45,696 bases of DNA from a bacterium. Lineage in GTDB: Bacteria; Verrucomicrobiota; Verrucomicrobiia; Verrucomicrobiales; Akkermansiaceae. Below the pieces are notes generated by a model. That model did no database searches, was not told the DNA's origin, and saw nothing but the letters and a program-made list of their open reading frames with translations. The stretch spans positions 23,371 to 69,066 of the forward strand of contig JAAEZT010000020.1 in assembly GCA_018222765.1 (NCBI GenBank). Direction: 5' to 3'. A program made the position numbers and the translations under genes. Within the stretch, counting starts at the first letter, position 1. Every line of letters begins with the position of its first letter. Positions 34,850 to 44,332 of this stretch are shown piece by piece.

Positions 34850-34994
34850 AAGCGCTTCTAGACATGATCAAGCGACCAAGCAATCACCAGCACCCCAATA
34901 ATGTAACCATCTTCCAAAATCGCTTCAATTTCCCTGACATCAACCCGCCTCCCGTGTAGCGTTACCTCTAGCGATCACCGCAGATCAGTTCCTC

Positions 34995-37376
34995 ATGCTT
35001 CTTCGCACTCTTTTTACCACCTTCCTTCTTTTCTCAGCTGCCGGAGCTGAAATCTCCTTCAATCAGGACATTCGCCCCATCCTCTCGGCCAAATGCATTA
35101 TGTGTCACGGCCCCGACGACGGGGTCGACGCCAAGGGCAAAGCCAACCGCAAGGCCGGGCTCCGACTCGATACTCCTGAAGGAGCCTACGCAGTCAAAGA
35201 CGGTATTCAGGCGATCAAGCCCGGCTCTCTCGAAGACTCCGAGGCCTGGATCCGGATCACCGACAAGACCGACCCCATGCCACCCGAGGACGGGCATGCC
35301 AAGCCACTCTCTTCCGCTGAAAAAGACCTCATCAGACGCTGGATCAACGAAGGCGGGGAATACGAAGACTTCTGGGCTTTTGTTCCTGCCAAAAAGCAAA
35401 ACCCTCCCGCGAACAAAAACACCACCTGGGCGAAATCCTCCATCGACAGGTTCACTCTCGCCAAAATGGAGTCCAAAGGAAAATCGCCCAAGGCCAGAGC
35501 CAACAAGCGCACTCTCATTCGTCGCCTCTCTCTCGATCTCACCGGCCTTCCGCCCACGCTAAATGAAATTAAAACCTTCCTCGACGACACTTCACCCGAG
35601 GCCTACACCAAGCTCGTTGACCACCTCATGGCCAAGCCCGCCTACGGCGAACACATGGCCAAGTATTGGCTCGACCTCGTCCGCGTTGCCGACACCAACG
35701 GCAACCACCACGACCACTTCCGCGATCACTCCCCCTACCGCGACTGGGTCATCAAGGCCTTCAACGAAAACCTCCGCTACAACGATTTTACCAAATTCCA
35801 AATCGCCGGTGACCTCTACGAGAAACCCACGCAAGACCAACTCATCGCCTCCGGCTTCAACCGGCTCCACCTCATCATCGATCGAGGGACCGCCCTTCCC
35901 GAAGAAAGTCATTTTAAGAACGTCGTTGATCGCGTCTCCGCCGTCGGAACCACCTTTATGGGCCTCACGATGGGTTGCGCCGTCTGCCACGACCACAAAT
36001 ACGACCCCATTACCCAGAAGGATTTTTATCAGATGTATGCCTTCTTCAATAATTTCGACGGCAACCCCGAAACCGGGGGACGTGGTGGACCAGATTTTTA
36101 TCGAGGACTCCAACCACCCTACATCGACCTCCCGAACGACGACCAAAAGGCCAAACTTGCCGGATTTGATGCCCAAATCAAATCCGCCCAAGATCGTGTT
36201 GCTCGAATTAAAACCGTTCTCGGTTTCCCCGTGATCCCTGCGGACGATCCTGAATTCAGCGAGATGACCAAAGAACAAGTCACCGCCAAACTTAAGGAAG
36301 CCGAAAAGAAACCCGGAGAAATTCAAAAGCAACGCTCTAATTTCCTCCGCCAAGTCCGTGGAGCCATGGTCATGCGCGAGCGCAGGGACATCAAACCCGC
36401 CCACATCCGCGTTCGCGGAGACTACGCAACACTAGGTGAGAAAGTCAGCCGCAGCACCCCTGCCTTTCTTCCTCCACTCAAGGCCTCGGGAGAAATTCCA
36501 TCCCGCATGGACCTCGCCAACTGGCTGGTCGACCCAAAAAACCCCCTCACCGCCCGCGTCGCCGTCAATCGCTTCTGGCAGCAGCTCTTCGGCACCGGAA
36601 TCGTCAAAACCTCCGAAGACTTTGGAGCCCAGGGGATGTGGCCCAGCCATCCCAAACTCCTCGACCATCTCACCCTCCAGTTTATGGAATCCGGTTGGGA
36701 TGTGAAAGCCTTCATGAAGTCGCTCGTTCTCTCGGAAACCTACCAGCAATCCTCTTCCGGCAACTCGGTTGATTTTGAAACTGATCCCGAAAACCTCCTC
36801 CTCGCCCGCGGCTCCCGCACCCGACTCGATTCCGAGGTTATCCGCGACCAACTCCTCTCCGTCACCGGCCTCCTAAACCCCGAGATGGGGGGACGCAGCA
36901 TCAAAACTCCTCAGCCTGCCGGACTTTGGAAAATGGTCGCTCTCCCCAGCTCCTTCCCCAACAAGTTTGAACCCGCCACGGGCCCCGATACCCAACGTCG
37001 CAGTATTTACACCTTCTGGAAACGCGGCCTCGCCCCGCCCCAGATGACCATCTTCGATGCTCCAAGCCGCGATGCCTGCGTTGCTCGCCGCGAACGGACG
37101 AACACCCCGCTCCAAGCTCTCCTTCTTATGAACGAGACCGAGTATTTCAATGCCGCCGCCCACAAAGCGAAGGAGGTCATTTCATGGACCGGGTCAGATG
37201 ACGAAAAACTCAAAAAAATCCACGAAACGATCACGGCCCAACAACCCAACGAAGCCACCCTCAAGATCCTCAAAGAGGGCCTCGCTTCATTCAAACAAAA
37301 CAAAGACGAACAATTCGCCTGGACCATGATCGTCCACACGCTCCTCAATCAGGATTCCTTCAAAAACAAAGAATAA
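34995..37376 (+). CDS. PSCyt1-DUF1549-DUF1553 protein without DUF1501 partner
   Basis: A 793-residue exported protein with signal peptide (MLLRTLFTTFLLFSAAGA). The cytochrome domain has QDIRPILSAKCIMCHGPDDG (C34-x-x-C37-H38). DUF1549 spans about 145-350 (LIRRLSLDLTGLPPT, AYGEHMAKYWLDLVRVADTNG, CAVCHDHKYDP). DUF1553 spans about 500-770 (RMDLANWLVDPKNPLTARV, RTNTPLQALLLMNETEYF). It lacks the duplicated modules seen in the 1114-residue paralogue, and the DUF1501 gene that normally follows is replaced by a Gfo/Idh/MocA oxidoreductase 66 bases downstream. That pairing suggests another redox partner, but is only positional evidence. Confidence 0.9.
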   Translation: MLLRTLFTTFLLFSAAGAEISFNQDIRPILSAKCIMCHGPDDGVDAKGKANRKAGLRLDTPEGAYAVKDGIQAIKPGSLEDSEAWIRITDKTDPMPPEDGHAKPLSSAEKDLIRRWINEGGEYEDFWAFVPAKKQNPPANKNTTWAKSSIDRFTLAKMESKGKSPKARANKRTLIRRLSLDLTGLPPTLNEIKTFLDDTSPEAYTKLVDHLMAKPAYGEHMAKYWLDLVRVADTNGNHHDHFRDHSPYRDWVIKAFNENLRYNDFTKFQIAGDLYEKPTQDQLIASGFNRLHLIIDRGTALPEESHFKNVVDRVSAVGTTFMGLTMGCAVCHDHKYDPITQKDFYQMYAFFNNFDGNPETGGRGGPDFYRGLQPPYIDLPNDDQKAKLAGFDAQIKSAQDRVARIKTVLGFPVIPADDPEFSEMTKEQVTAKLKEAEKKPGEIQKQRSNFLRQVRGAMVMRERRDIKPAHIRVRGDYATLGEKVSRSTPAFLPPLKASGEIPSRMDLANWLVDPKNPLTARVAVNRFWQQLFGTGIVKTSEDFGAQGMWPSHPKLLDHLTLQFMESGWDVKAFMKSLVLSETYQQSSSGNSVDFETDPENLLLARGSRTRLDSEVIRDQLLSVTGLLNPEMGGRSIKTPQPAGLWKMVALPSSFPNKFEPATGPDTQRRSIYTFWKRGLAPPQMTIFDAPSRDACVARRERTNTPLQALLLMNETEYFNAAAHKAKEVISWTGSDDEKLKKIHETITAQQPNEATLKILKEGLASFKQNKDEQFAWTMIVHTLLNQDSFKNKE

Positions 37377-37442
37377 GGCGTCGCTACATTGTCCCACATT
37401 CAGTCTTGCTCCCTCGGCTTCCTTTTCTAACCTGTCACACAG

Positions 37443-38594
37443 ATGAGCAAAAAACCTGTCCGTATTGGCGTTGTTGGCTATGGCTTTATGGGCCGCACCC
37501 ATTCAAACGCATACTCCCAACTTGAGCACTTTTTCGACACCGAACACGTCCCCATCCGTCAGGTTATCTGCGGACGCTCCGAGGACAAAGTCAAAGCTTT
37601 CGCCGAGAAGTGGGGCTACGCTGATACCGAAACCGACTGGCGTGAGTTGGTGAAGCGCGACGATGTCGACGCCATCGACATCTGCACGCCGAACAATTCC
37701 CACTACGATATCGCGATGGCCGCCATTGAAAATGGCAAAATGGTCCTTTGCGAAAAGCCCCTCGCCTTGAACGGCGAGCAAGGACTCAAGATGGTCGAGG
37801 CGATCGAAGCTTCCGGACTACCCAACCTCGTTTGGTACAACTATCGGTTCCTTCCTGCCGTCACACTTGCCAAGCAAATCGTCGATCGTGGTGAACTCGG
37901 ACGCATTTACCATTACCGTGCCAACTTCCTGCAGGACTGGACAATGTCCGAAGAACTCCCGCAGGGCGGCGAAGCACTCTGGCGTCTTGATGCCGCGGCC
38001 GCGGGTTCTGGTGTTACCGGAGACCTTCTGGCCCATAACATCGACTGCGCCCGCTGGATCAATGGCGACATCGTTAGCGTCTCGGCCATGACCGAAACCT
38101 TCATCAAAGAACGCGTCCATCAGGAGACCGGTGAGAAGCATCCCGTCACTATCGACGACGCCTGCGCCTTCCTCGCCCGCTTCGAAAACGGCTCCACCGC
38201 CATCTTCGAATCCACCCGCTATGCCCGGGGACACAAAGCCCTGAAAACTTTCGAGATCAACGGCCACGACAAATCCCTCTCCTGGGACCTCCACGACCTG
38301 AATCGCTTATCATACTTTGATCACGAAGTGCCTGGTGAAACACGCGGCTGGTCCAACATTCATGTCTCCGATGGCGATCATCCCTACACCGGGAACTGGT
38401 GGGTTCCCGGACTCTGCCTCGGCTACGAACACTCCTTCGTCCACGGCGCGGTCGAGTTCATGAAGGGCCTCGATGATCCGAGCGCGAAGAAAGCCTATCC
38501 TGACTTCCGTAATGCCCTCGGCACCCAGTATGTCTGTGACGCCGTCCTCGAGTCCGCCAAAACCGGACAGTGGGTTGACGTCAAGAAGGCGTAA
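37443..38594 (+). CDS. Gfo/Idh/MocA-family oxidoreductase
   Basis: A 383-residue NAD(P)-dependent sugar or polyol oxidoreductase. The Rossmann motif is [19 protein letters not shown], followed by [19 protein letters not shown] and the catalytic-lysine motif CEKPLALN. The C-terminal alpha/beta domain shows [17 protein letters not shown] and the family ending. No signal peptide is present, so it acts in the cytoplasm. Some family members are 3-dehydrogenases for glycosides, which would fit the DUF1080 gene 9 kb upstream, but that link is inferred. A strong terminator follows the stop. Confidence 0.92.
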   Translation: MSKKPVRIGVVGYGFMGRTHSNAYSQLEHFFDTEHVPIRQVICGRSEDKVKAFAEKWGYADTETDWRELVKRDDVDAIDICTPNNSHYDIAMAAIENGKMVLCEKPLALNGEQGLKMVEAIEASGLPNLVWYNYRFLPAVTLAKQIVDRGELGRIYHYRANFLQDWTMSEELPQGGEALWRLDAAAAGSGVTGDLLAHNIDCARWINGDIVSVSAMTETFIKERVHQETGEKHPVTIDDACAFLARFENGSTAIFESTRYARGHKALKTFEINGHDKSLSWDLHDLNRLSYFDHEVPGETRGWSNIHVSDGDHPYTGNWWVPGLCLGYEHSFVHGAVEFMKGLDDPSAKKAYPDFRNALGTQYVCDAVLESAKTGQWVDVKKA

Positions 38595-38614
38595 TTCTCC
38601 AGAGGATTGATTTA

Positions 38615-38648
38615 GAAAAGACCGGCAGTTTGCTGTCGGTCTTTTTTT
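38615..38648 (+). terminator. Intrinsic terminator
   Basis: AAAGACCGGCAG pairs with CTGTCGGTCTTT (one G-U pair) around a TTTG loop and runs into seven or more T residues. It starts about 20 bases after the oxidoreductase stop. Confidence 0.85.
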
Positions 38649-38699
38649 GGGTGCGATAAACAAGATTGACCTATCTTCCACAAAAACCGAATTTGAGGG

Positions 38700-39593
38700 A
38701 TGGCGAAACTCCCCATTTTTTTTGCAGCCGGAAGCTTGCTTTTCATGAGCATGCTTACTCTCCAGGCCCAGGAACCAGTTAAAGAACTCCTCTGGCCTGA
38801 TGGAGCTCCCGAGAGCAAAGGAAGCGACCCTAAAAAAGACACTCCTTCCCTCCTCACCTACGCTCCCGCTGCGGACAAGGCAAATGGCACCGCCGTCGTG
38901 GTCTGCCCAGGCGGCGGATACCACGGACTCGCGAACGGACACGAAGGCCACGACATTGGTGAATGGTTCGCCTCACTTGGAGTAACCGCAGTCATTCTCG
39001 ATTATCGCCGCGGCAATGGCGGCTACAAGCATCCTGTTCCCTTGATGGATGCCCAACGCGCAATTCGAACCGTCCGCTCCAAGGAAAAATCTCTTAAGAT
39101 CGATCCCGACAAAGTCGGCATCATGGGCTTCTCCGCCGGTGGTCATCTGGCCTCCACCACGGGAACTCATTTCGACCTCGGCAACCCCCAAGCCAAAGAC
39201 CCGATCAACAAACAAAGCTCACGCCCGAATTTCATGATTCTTTGCTATCCGGTCATCACCTTCGGACAGGACTCAACCCACATGGGCTCGCAAAGAAACC
39301 TCATCGGAGAATCTCCTGACAAGGAACTCATCAACCACCTTTCCAACGACAAACAAGTCAACTCGGAGACTCCGCCAACTTTCCTCTTCCACACTGACGA
39401 GGACACCTTGGTACCTCCCGAAAACAGCGTGCAGTTCTACCTCGCCCTCCGAAAGGCCAAAGTCCCGGCGGAACTTCACATCTACCGAAAAGGTCGTCAC
39501 GGCGTCGGCCTTGCTCATAAGATGGCCGCCACGAATGCCTGGTCGTCCGCCTGCGAAGAATGGATGCGCGGCTATGGGTGGCTCGAGAAATAA
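38700..39593 (+). CDS. Secreted alpha/beta-hydrolase esterase (BD-FAE / acetylxylan-esterase-like)
   Basis: A 297-residue exported esterase with signal peptide (residues 1-23, cut near LQAQEP). The oxyanion-hole strand reads VVVCPGGGYHGLA, the nucleophile elbow is GFSAGG, and the acid and histidine lie in FHTDEDTLVPPENS and GRHGVGLAH. This set matches the lipase/esterase group often annotated as acetylxylan or feruloyl esterases. It probably removes acyl groups from plant or algal polysaccharides in the periplasm. The terminator upstream means it has its own promoter. Other ester substrates cannot be excluded. Confidence 0.88.
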   Translation: MAKLPIFFAAGSLLFMSMLTLQAQEPVKELLWPDGAPESKGSDPKKDTPSLLTYAPAADKANGTAVVVCPGGGYHGLANGHEGHDIGEWFASLGVTAVILDYRRGNGGYKHPVPLMDAQRAIRTVRSKEKSLKIDPDKVGIMGFSAGGHLASTTGTHFDLGNPQAKDPINKQSSRPNFMILCYPVITFGQDSTHMGSQRNLIGESPDKELINHLSNDKQVNSETPPTFLFHTDEDTLVPPENSVQFYLALRKAKVPAELHIYRKGRHGVGLAHKMAATNAWSSACEEWMRGYGWLEK

Positions 39594-39664
39594 TTCACGC
39601 AATCGATAATCCCTCACCAATTCTTGATGATGCTCCTACCCGATCTTTCCGCAATCTCTCCGAC

Positions 39665-40432
39665 ATGATCTTCTCCGACTATTACTCCTTCCTAGCGCAA
39701 TTCCAGCTTTTCGGAATCGCTCATCTCCTCGCCATCCTCGTCACCTTTTTGACGGCATTTGCCCTAACCCGCTACGCTCGAAAATCGCCCGATCCAAAAA
39801 TCCTCAAACGAGTTCGCTACACCATGGCGGTTCTTCTTGTCACCGCCGTTTCACTCGATCCCGTCCTCACTCTCGTTCGCTACGGCACCGGTTCCTTCGG
39901 GTGGAAAATGGTCGTCGATTCCACGCTTCCACTCTACCTTTGCGACGTCGCATCCTTTCTTCTCGCCTACGCCCTTGTCACCGGGAGCCAACGTATCACC
40001 GAAATTGGATTTCTCTGGGGCCTCGCGGGAACGACGCAAGGGTTAATCACGCCAATCCTTTTATTTGACTCTTCTAATGTTGAATTTTACGTTTTTTTCT
40101 TACAACATGGCGGAGTTCCCATTACGGCCATTTTCCTAGTCTGGGGGCTGAAAATCGTTCCGGAGAAGGGAGCCCTCCTGCGAATCTTCTTCTGGAGCTG
40201 GGGCTACATGGCCATCGTCATGACGATCAACTGGATCATCGGACGGAACTACGGATTCCTCAATGGACTTCCGAATCCCGGAACCCTCTTCGACCACATG
40301 GGACCGTATCCCTACTACCTAATTACCCTCCAGGGCATCGCCTTCACGCTCTACTTCATCCTCTTGAAAATCGCCCCAAAACCGTCCACTGAAAAGCTTC
40401 CTGGAATTTCAGGAAAGACAAGGGCCTCATAA
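39665..40432 (+). CDS. TIGR02206/YwaF-family integral membrane protein
   Basis: A 255-residue inner-membrane protein with about seven hydrophobic segments. Family marks include STLPLYLCDVASFLLAYAL, GFLWGLAGTTQGLITPIL and FFLQHGGVPITAIFLV, where the conserved histidine follows a polytopic segment. The family (YwaF/TP0381) occurs widely in bacteria with no proven role. ATG 39665 was chosen because an earlier in-frame start would overlap the esterase gene by 34 bases and add a polar, poorly coding tail. It lies 17 bases before the next gene, so the two may be cotranscribed. Confidence 0.82.
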   Translation: MIFSDYYSFLAQFQLFGIAHLLAILVTFLTAFALTRYARKSPDPKILKRVRYTMAVLLVTAVSLDPVLTLVRYGTGSFGWKMVVDSTLPLYLCDVASFLLAYALVTGSQRITEIGFLWGLAGTTQGLITPILLFDSSNVEFYVFFLQHGGVPITAIFLVWGLKIVPEKGALLRIFFWSWGYMAIVMTINWIIGRNYGFLNGLPNPGTLFDHMGPYPYYLITLQGIAFTLYFILLKIAPKPSTEKLPGISGKTRAS

Positions 40433-40449
40433 TCAGCGATGGTTACCAC

Positions 40450-42987
40450 ATGCGATTAATTGCAATTTTGATTTTAAGCTTTGGAGTCATCAGCGCGGCC
40501 CCTATCGACTCGAAACTCGGCGATTTCAGCAAGAGCAAAAATCCCAAAGCGCTCCCGGTAGGGTGGAAGATCAAAGAGGGTAAAAAAGCGGAAATCAAAG
40601 TCTGGGAGCAAGAGGAGCAATCGGGATTCATTTTGCCCACCGGCCTCACGCTGACCCGCACAATCAATTTCCAGGCCCTCACCGAAAAGGAAAGCAAGGC
40701 GGGAGGTGAATGGACCACCTTCCTCGGCTTCGATTCTCTAAAAAGTCCCGGAAAGGCCAAGCTAACTCTCTCTGACGATCAAAACAAAATCGTCGCCAGC
40801 ATCCTCACCACCCCAAGTAAGTCCGGAAGGTTCTGGGCGGAGATTCCTCACGAGAAAACAGCGCAGCTTTTCGGCAAGAAGCTCACCCTTCAACTTACAA
40901 TTTCCGGAGGTGGCGTTCAAAGCCAGGGAGTTCACCTCTGCCGTATCAATAATAAACCGGGCAAACACCTCTTCGGTCGCTCCAATGGTGGGCTTGGGCC
41001 CGACAAGCTCAATGCCGGCTCTCTCGGATTCTCCGCGATGACGGAACACGCCCAGACCATACTCCCTGTCATGGAAGTTCGGAAAGGACTCGCCGCAGAC
41101 AAGGCCGGGCTCAAGCCCGGTGACCGGATTATCGAAGTCAATCGCCAACCTCTCCCTCTCAATGACCTGAAACCCGGTTGGGATTGGTTTCACCACAGCC
41201 ATGAATCCACTCTGGGAAGAGCGGTTCTCGCCGCCGCCTCCCCCAAGAGACGCGAAGACATGCGCAACATCGTCGAACTTGGAGTCTTGAGAGAAGGGAA
41301 ACTCGAGCGACTTCAATTGAAGGTTCCCCGCGCGATGAACTTTTCCAACCTCGATCCCGGAAAAGACAAAACCGCTGACGTTCTTCATCAGGATCTCATT
41401 GCCTATCTCGTTAAAAACCAACGTCCCGACGGATCGTGGAGCCGCGACCCCATTCGCACCACCTTCTCCGCGCTCGCTCTCATGGCCACACGCGATACAC
41501 AGCATACCGAACGCATAAAAAAGGCCGTCGACTTTCTTCTCAACCGCTACCCCGAAGCGGAAAACTTCGGGAACCTCGGCTTCTGGCATTCTGCTTACGC
41601 GGGGATCCTGTACTCGGAATACTACCTCGCCAGCGGAGACGATAGAGTCCTGGGGCGCATGCAAGACATTCGCGACTGGGCCCTTACCGGTACGCACACT
41701 TCGAAGTGGGGCATGCCTGCTCTAGGCCACGGCATTGGCGGACTTCCATACGGCCAAAAAGCACTTATGGCTCCCCTCGCCCACCTCATCGTCTTCGAAG
41801 CCCTCGCCAAGCGATGCGGTATGAAATCCAAAATTTGGGAAGAACTGACTCCTTACATCGAACACAGTTGGTCCGACCCGAAAACAAAAAATGGTCACGG
41901 CGCCATGGGATACAATGCCTCCTACAAAGACCTCGGCGAATTTTGGAGCCGTAGCGGGCTTTGCGCGATGGCTTGCGAACTCCGGGGCGAACGTCCCGAC
42001 ATGCGCGACGCGCTCACCAAGATCATGCATGAACGCCACCCGTGGATCCGTAATTCTCATGCCTATGGCGAGCCTGGTGGAGCGCTCGGATTGCTCGCTC
42101 TCAATCTCACCAACCAAGACACCTACCGCGACGTCATCAAACAATACGCCTGGTGGTTCGCCCTCGCCTGGGAACCCGGATACGGCTTACGATTTTCCAC
42201 GCCGCACATGGGCGCGCCTTACATGGGCGAAGACGATCTCGTCAGTGCAACCTACGCCCTCGTCTTGGCCGCACCCAACAAAACCCTCCACCTCACCGGG
42301 GCCAGGGACAGCAAGTGGATGAACGTCTCCGCTCTCACCACTCCGGTCTCCCCCGTCCGAATCAAGCGCAGCCGTGATGGCCTCGTCTCACTGGAGGGAA
42401 CGATTCCCGGCAACCGGGTTCACTACACCGTGGACGGCTCGCAACCGACAAAGGAATCACCCAAGTTCCAAAAACCCTTCCCATTTGACTCCGGAAAAAT
42501 TTCCGCTCTCGTCATCGATAAGGTAGGAAACTTAGGACCCATCAACTCCAAAACCTTCGGCCCCGCTCCCGCCAAATGGAAAATCATCGCCGCCTCCGGA
42601 CACAGCGACCCGGCCGAAGCCATTCGGCGCGCCTCACGAAGCATTGATGGTGATCGCAACAAATCTTGGCTGACTGACATCGGCGAAGGAACCAAAGGAT
42701 ACCCTCACTATCTCGTCATTGACTTCGGAGAAGCGAGAACGATCAAAGGGGTGAAAATCCATTTCGCTGATCAAAAACGAACCCCCTCGAAATGGAGCCT
42801 CAAAAGCAGTCAATCAACAGATCAATCGCCACTTCTTCTCGGAGAAAAAAGTGCAACATCCTGGGAACCGGAGCAAACATTCAAGTTGGATGAAGAAGCC
42901 AAAGTCCGCTACCTGCGATTCGAAGCGGTGAATGATGGCGAACCCGACAAAAAAAGCCTTTTCGTGCGGGAAATTGAAATCCTTTAG
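40450..42987 (+). CDS. Secreted PDZ / alpha-alpha toroid (DUF6288-like) / CHB-HEX / discoidin protein
   Basis: An 845-residue exported protein with signal peptide (MRLIAILILSFGVISAAP). A beta-rich N-terminal domain is followed by a PDZ domain at about 185-290 (DKAGLKPGDRIIEVNRQPL). Residues about 305-625 are helical repeats with a terpene-cyclase-like toroid look (QRPDGSWSRDPIRTTFSALA, GALGLLALNL); this combination resembles DUF6288. A chitobiase C-terminal-like segment lies near 640-690 (VHYTVDGSQPTKESP) and a discoidin-type domain from about 710 to the end (FGEARTIKGVKIHFAD). No catalytic residues are evident. The carbohydrate-binding modules point to a polysaccharide-related role. The stop overlaps that of the convergent nuclease-fold gene. 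Confidence 0.8.
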   Translation: MRLIAILILSFGVISAAPIDSKLGDFSKSKNPKALPVGWKIKEGKKAEIKVWEQEEQSGFILPTGLTLTRTINFQALTEKESKAGGEWTTFLGFDSLKSPGKAKLTLSDDQNKIVASILTTPSKSGRFWAEIPHEKTAQLFGKKLTLQLTISGGGVQSQGVHLCRINNKPGKHLFGRSNGGLGPDKLNAGSLGFSAMTEHAQTILPVMEVRKGLAADKAGLKPGDRIIEVNRQPLPLNDLKPGWDWFHHSHESTLGRAVLAAASPKRREDMRNIVELGVLREGKLERLQLKVPRAMNFSNLDPGKDKTADVLHQDLIAYLVKNQRPDGSWSRDPIRTTFSALALMATRDTQHTERIKKAVDFLLNRYPEAENFGNLGFWHSAYAGILYSEYYLASGDDRVLGRMQDIRDWALTGTHTSKWGMPALGHGIGGLPYGQKALMAPLAHLIVFEALAKRCGMKSKIWEELTPYIEHSWSDPKTKNGHGAMGYNASYKDLGEFWSRSGLCAMACELRGERPDMRDALTKIMHERHPWIRNSHAYGEPGGALGLLALNLTNQDTYRDVIKQYAWWFALAWEPGYGLRFSTPHMGAPYMGEDDLVSATYALVLAAPNKTLHLTGARDSKWMNVSALTTPVSPVRIKRSRDGLVSLEGTIPGNRVHYTVDGSQPTKESPKFQKPFPFDSGKISALVIDKVGNLGPINSKTFGPAPAKWKIIAASGHSDPAEAIRRASRSIDGDRNKSWLTDIGEGTKGYPHYLVIDFGEARTIKGVKIHFADQKRTPSKWSLKSSQSTDQSPLLLGEKSATSWEPEQTFKLDEEAKVRYLRFEAVNDGEPDKKSLFVREIEIL

Positions 42988-44240
42988 CGCACAACTTTGA
43001 GCCTGAAGAACTTTTTATTCGATATCGGCAAGGTCACCGTTCTCATTTTGAAACCATCGCTCACCGGCCCGTCGCTGACCACTCCACCCGACAACTCAAC
43101 GAAGTCACTGAGATCATCCGAAACTTGAAGTTCATAGGTCAGCGCAGATCCCTCTCTCACCGGGAAACTCACAACATCTTCCCCAGAGACGATTGCCACT
43201 TCCGGAAACTTTTCCCGACTCCCCGCAACCGTCGGATCGGTCCCGAAGGCATACTCGAGTAAATTGACTGAAGCATCACCATCAGGATCAGCTAGTGCAC
43301 CCCAAATTGATTCGCCCTGGGCATACTCTTGTGCCGAAAATCTCTCTACTACCCAGCTTTCATAATCGTCGAGCTCCGGAGGAAAGTCATAGGTTCGCAT
43401 CACTGCCATATGCTGCATTTGAGAAGCCCCGCTGTCTCCAGCTAAAACAGGAGCCACTGCAGAGAGCGGAGTGAAGACCCGGCTATCAAAGACAATCCCA
43501 TTGGCATAACTCCGCCCGCCCAACACTGTCGGCACTTCAAGGCTATTCAACTCAGGTTCCACCATCACCCAGTCGTAGGGCCTTGAACGCCCCGCATTGG
43601 TATCACCATCGCCATTCCGATCCACCGGCCAGGGCGCAGTCACCTTCACGAGATGATCGAGTTCATTTAAAAAAGACTCCGTGCGATTCTGCGCATTAAA
43701 GTCACCTCCAATCACAAGGTAATCATCAACCGGAACATTCGCCTCGATGTATTCCGCCAATTGCCTTGCCTGCCCAACCCTGCGCGAAGCGCCACTCGAA
43801 CTGGCCTTAAAGTGAACACTAATTACCCATAGATTCTTTTCGCCGGGAACATCGATCTGCGCCCAGACAAATTCGCGATTGGACATATCGTCGTCATCCC
43901 AAATCCCCGATTGGAGAATCGGAAATCTACTAATGACCCCATTTTGAATATCTCCCGAGGGCTTTCCTTCTTCGACATACGAAAACTCCGCACCAAAGGC
44001 ATCCGTTACAAAAGCCCGCAATTGCGCATCGGTATTGCTCCCGAAATTGAATTCCTGAATCAGAACAATGTCGGGCTTCAATCCCTTGAAAATCCTCGTC
44101 CCTTCTCCGGGATCATAAGACTGGCCATTTCCACTGCTAATATTCGCCGCCATGATCGTAACCTCCTCCCCGTTCAGCGGAAGTATTCCAAATAACATGT
44201 AGAACAATCGTTTCACTCCGAATCTCTGCGTCAGATCCAT
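42984..44240 (-). CDS. Secreted endonuclease/exonuclease/phosphatase-family protein with FFR tail
   Basis: A 418-residue protein with an N-terminal hydrophobic signal (VKRLFYMLFGILPLNG). The EEP (DNase I-like) domain fills about residues 25-290: ANISSGNG, VLIQEFNF with the metal-binding Glu, WVISVHFKASSSG, VIGGDFNAQN with the Asp-Asn pair, RPYDWVMVEPEL and the final QHMAV with the His. Residues near 318-335 hold D-P-D-G-D-A-S-V-N-L-L-E-Y followed by GTDP, a calcium-type loop, then a short beta domain ending KKFFRLKVVR. The same loop and FFR tail occurs in the thioredoxin-fold protein of this window. Probable activity is hydrolysis of extracellular DNA or of a phosphodiester; substrate unknown. 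Confidence 0.88.
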   Translation of the reverse strand: MDLTQRFGVKRLFYMLFGILPLNGEEVTIMAANISSGNGQSYDPGEGTRIFKGLKPDIVLIQEFNFGSNTDAQLRAFVTDAFGAEFSYVEEGKPSGDIQNGVISRFPILQSGIWDDDDMSNREFVWAQIDVPGEKNLWVISVHFKASSSGASRRVGQARQLAEYIEANVPVDDYLVIGGDFNAQNRTESFLNELDHLVKVTAPWPVDRNGDGDTNAGRSRPYDWVMVEPELNSLEVPTVLGGRSYANGIVFDSRVFTPLSAVAPVLAGDSGASQMQHMAVMRTYDFPPELDDYESWVVERFSAQEYAQGESIWGALADPDGDASVNLLEYAFGTDPTVAGSREKFPEVAIVSGEDVVSFPVREGSALTYELQVSDDLSDFVELSGGVVSDGPVSDGFKMRTVTLPISNKKFFRLKVVR

Positions 44241-44332
44241 CCTCTTCGCAAACGAAAAACCCTCGATTATCTCTCCGCTCGCTGTAAACCCAAGCCATCG
44301 ACATTCTTTTCCAGGATCAATGGATCGTCGCG

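Noticed and set aside
35592-36404. A 270-codon valine- and glycine-rich minus-strand frame inside the second DUF1549 gene
   Set aside because: Typical low-information shadow; the plus strand carries conserved DUF1549 motifs and CxxCH sites.
38660-38695. A sigma-70 promoter (TTGACC) before the esterase gene
   Set aside because: A plausible -35 exists but the spaced -10 would be GAATTT, too weak to report as a feature.
40762-41697. A 311-codon minus-strand frame inside the PDZ/discoidin gene
   Set aside because: No motif or start signal; the plus-strand gene is well supported by signal peptide and PDZ domain.
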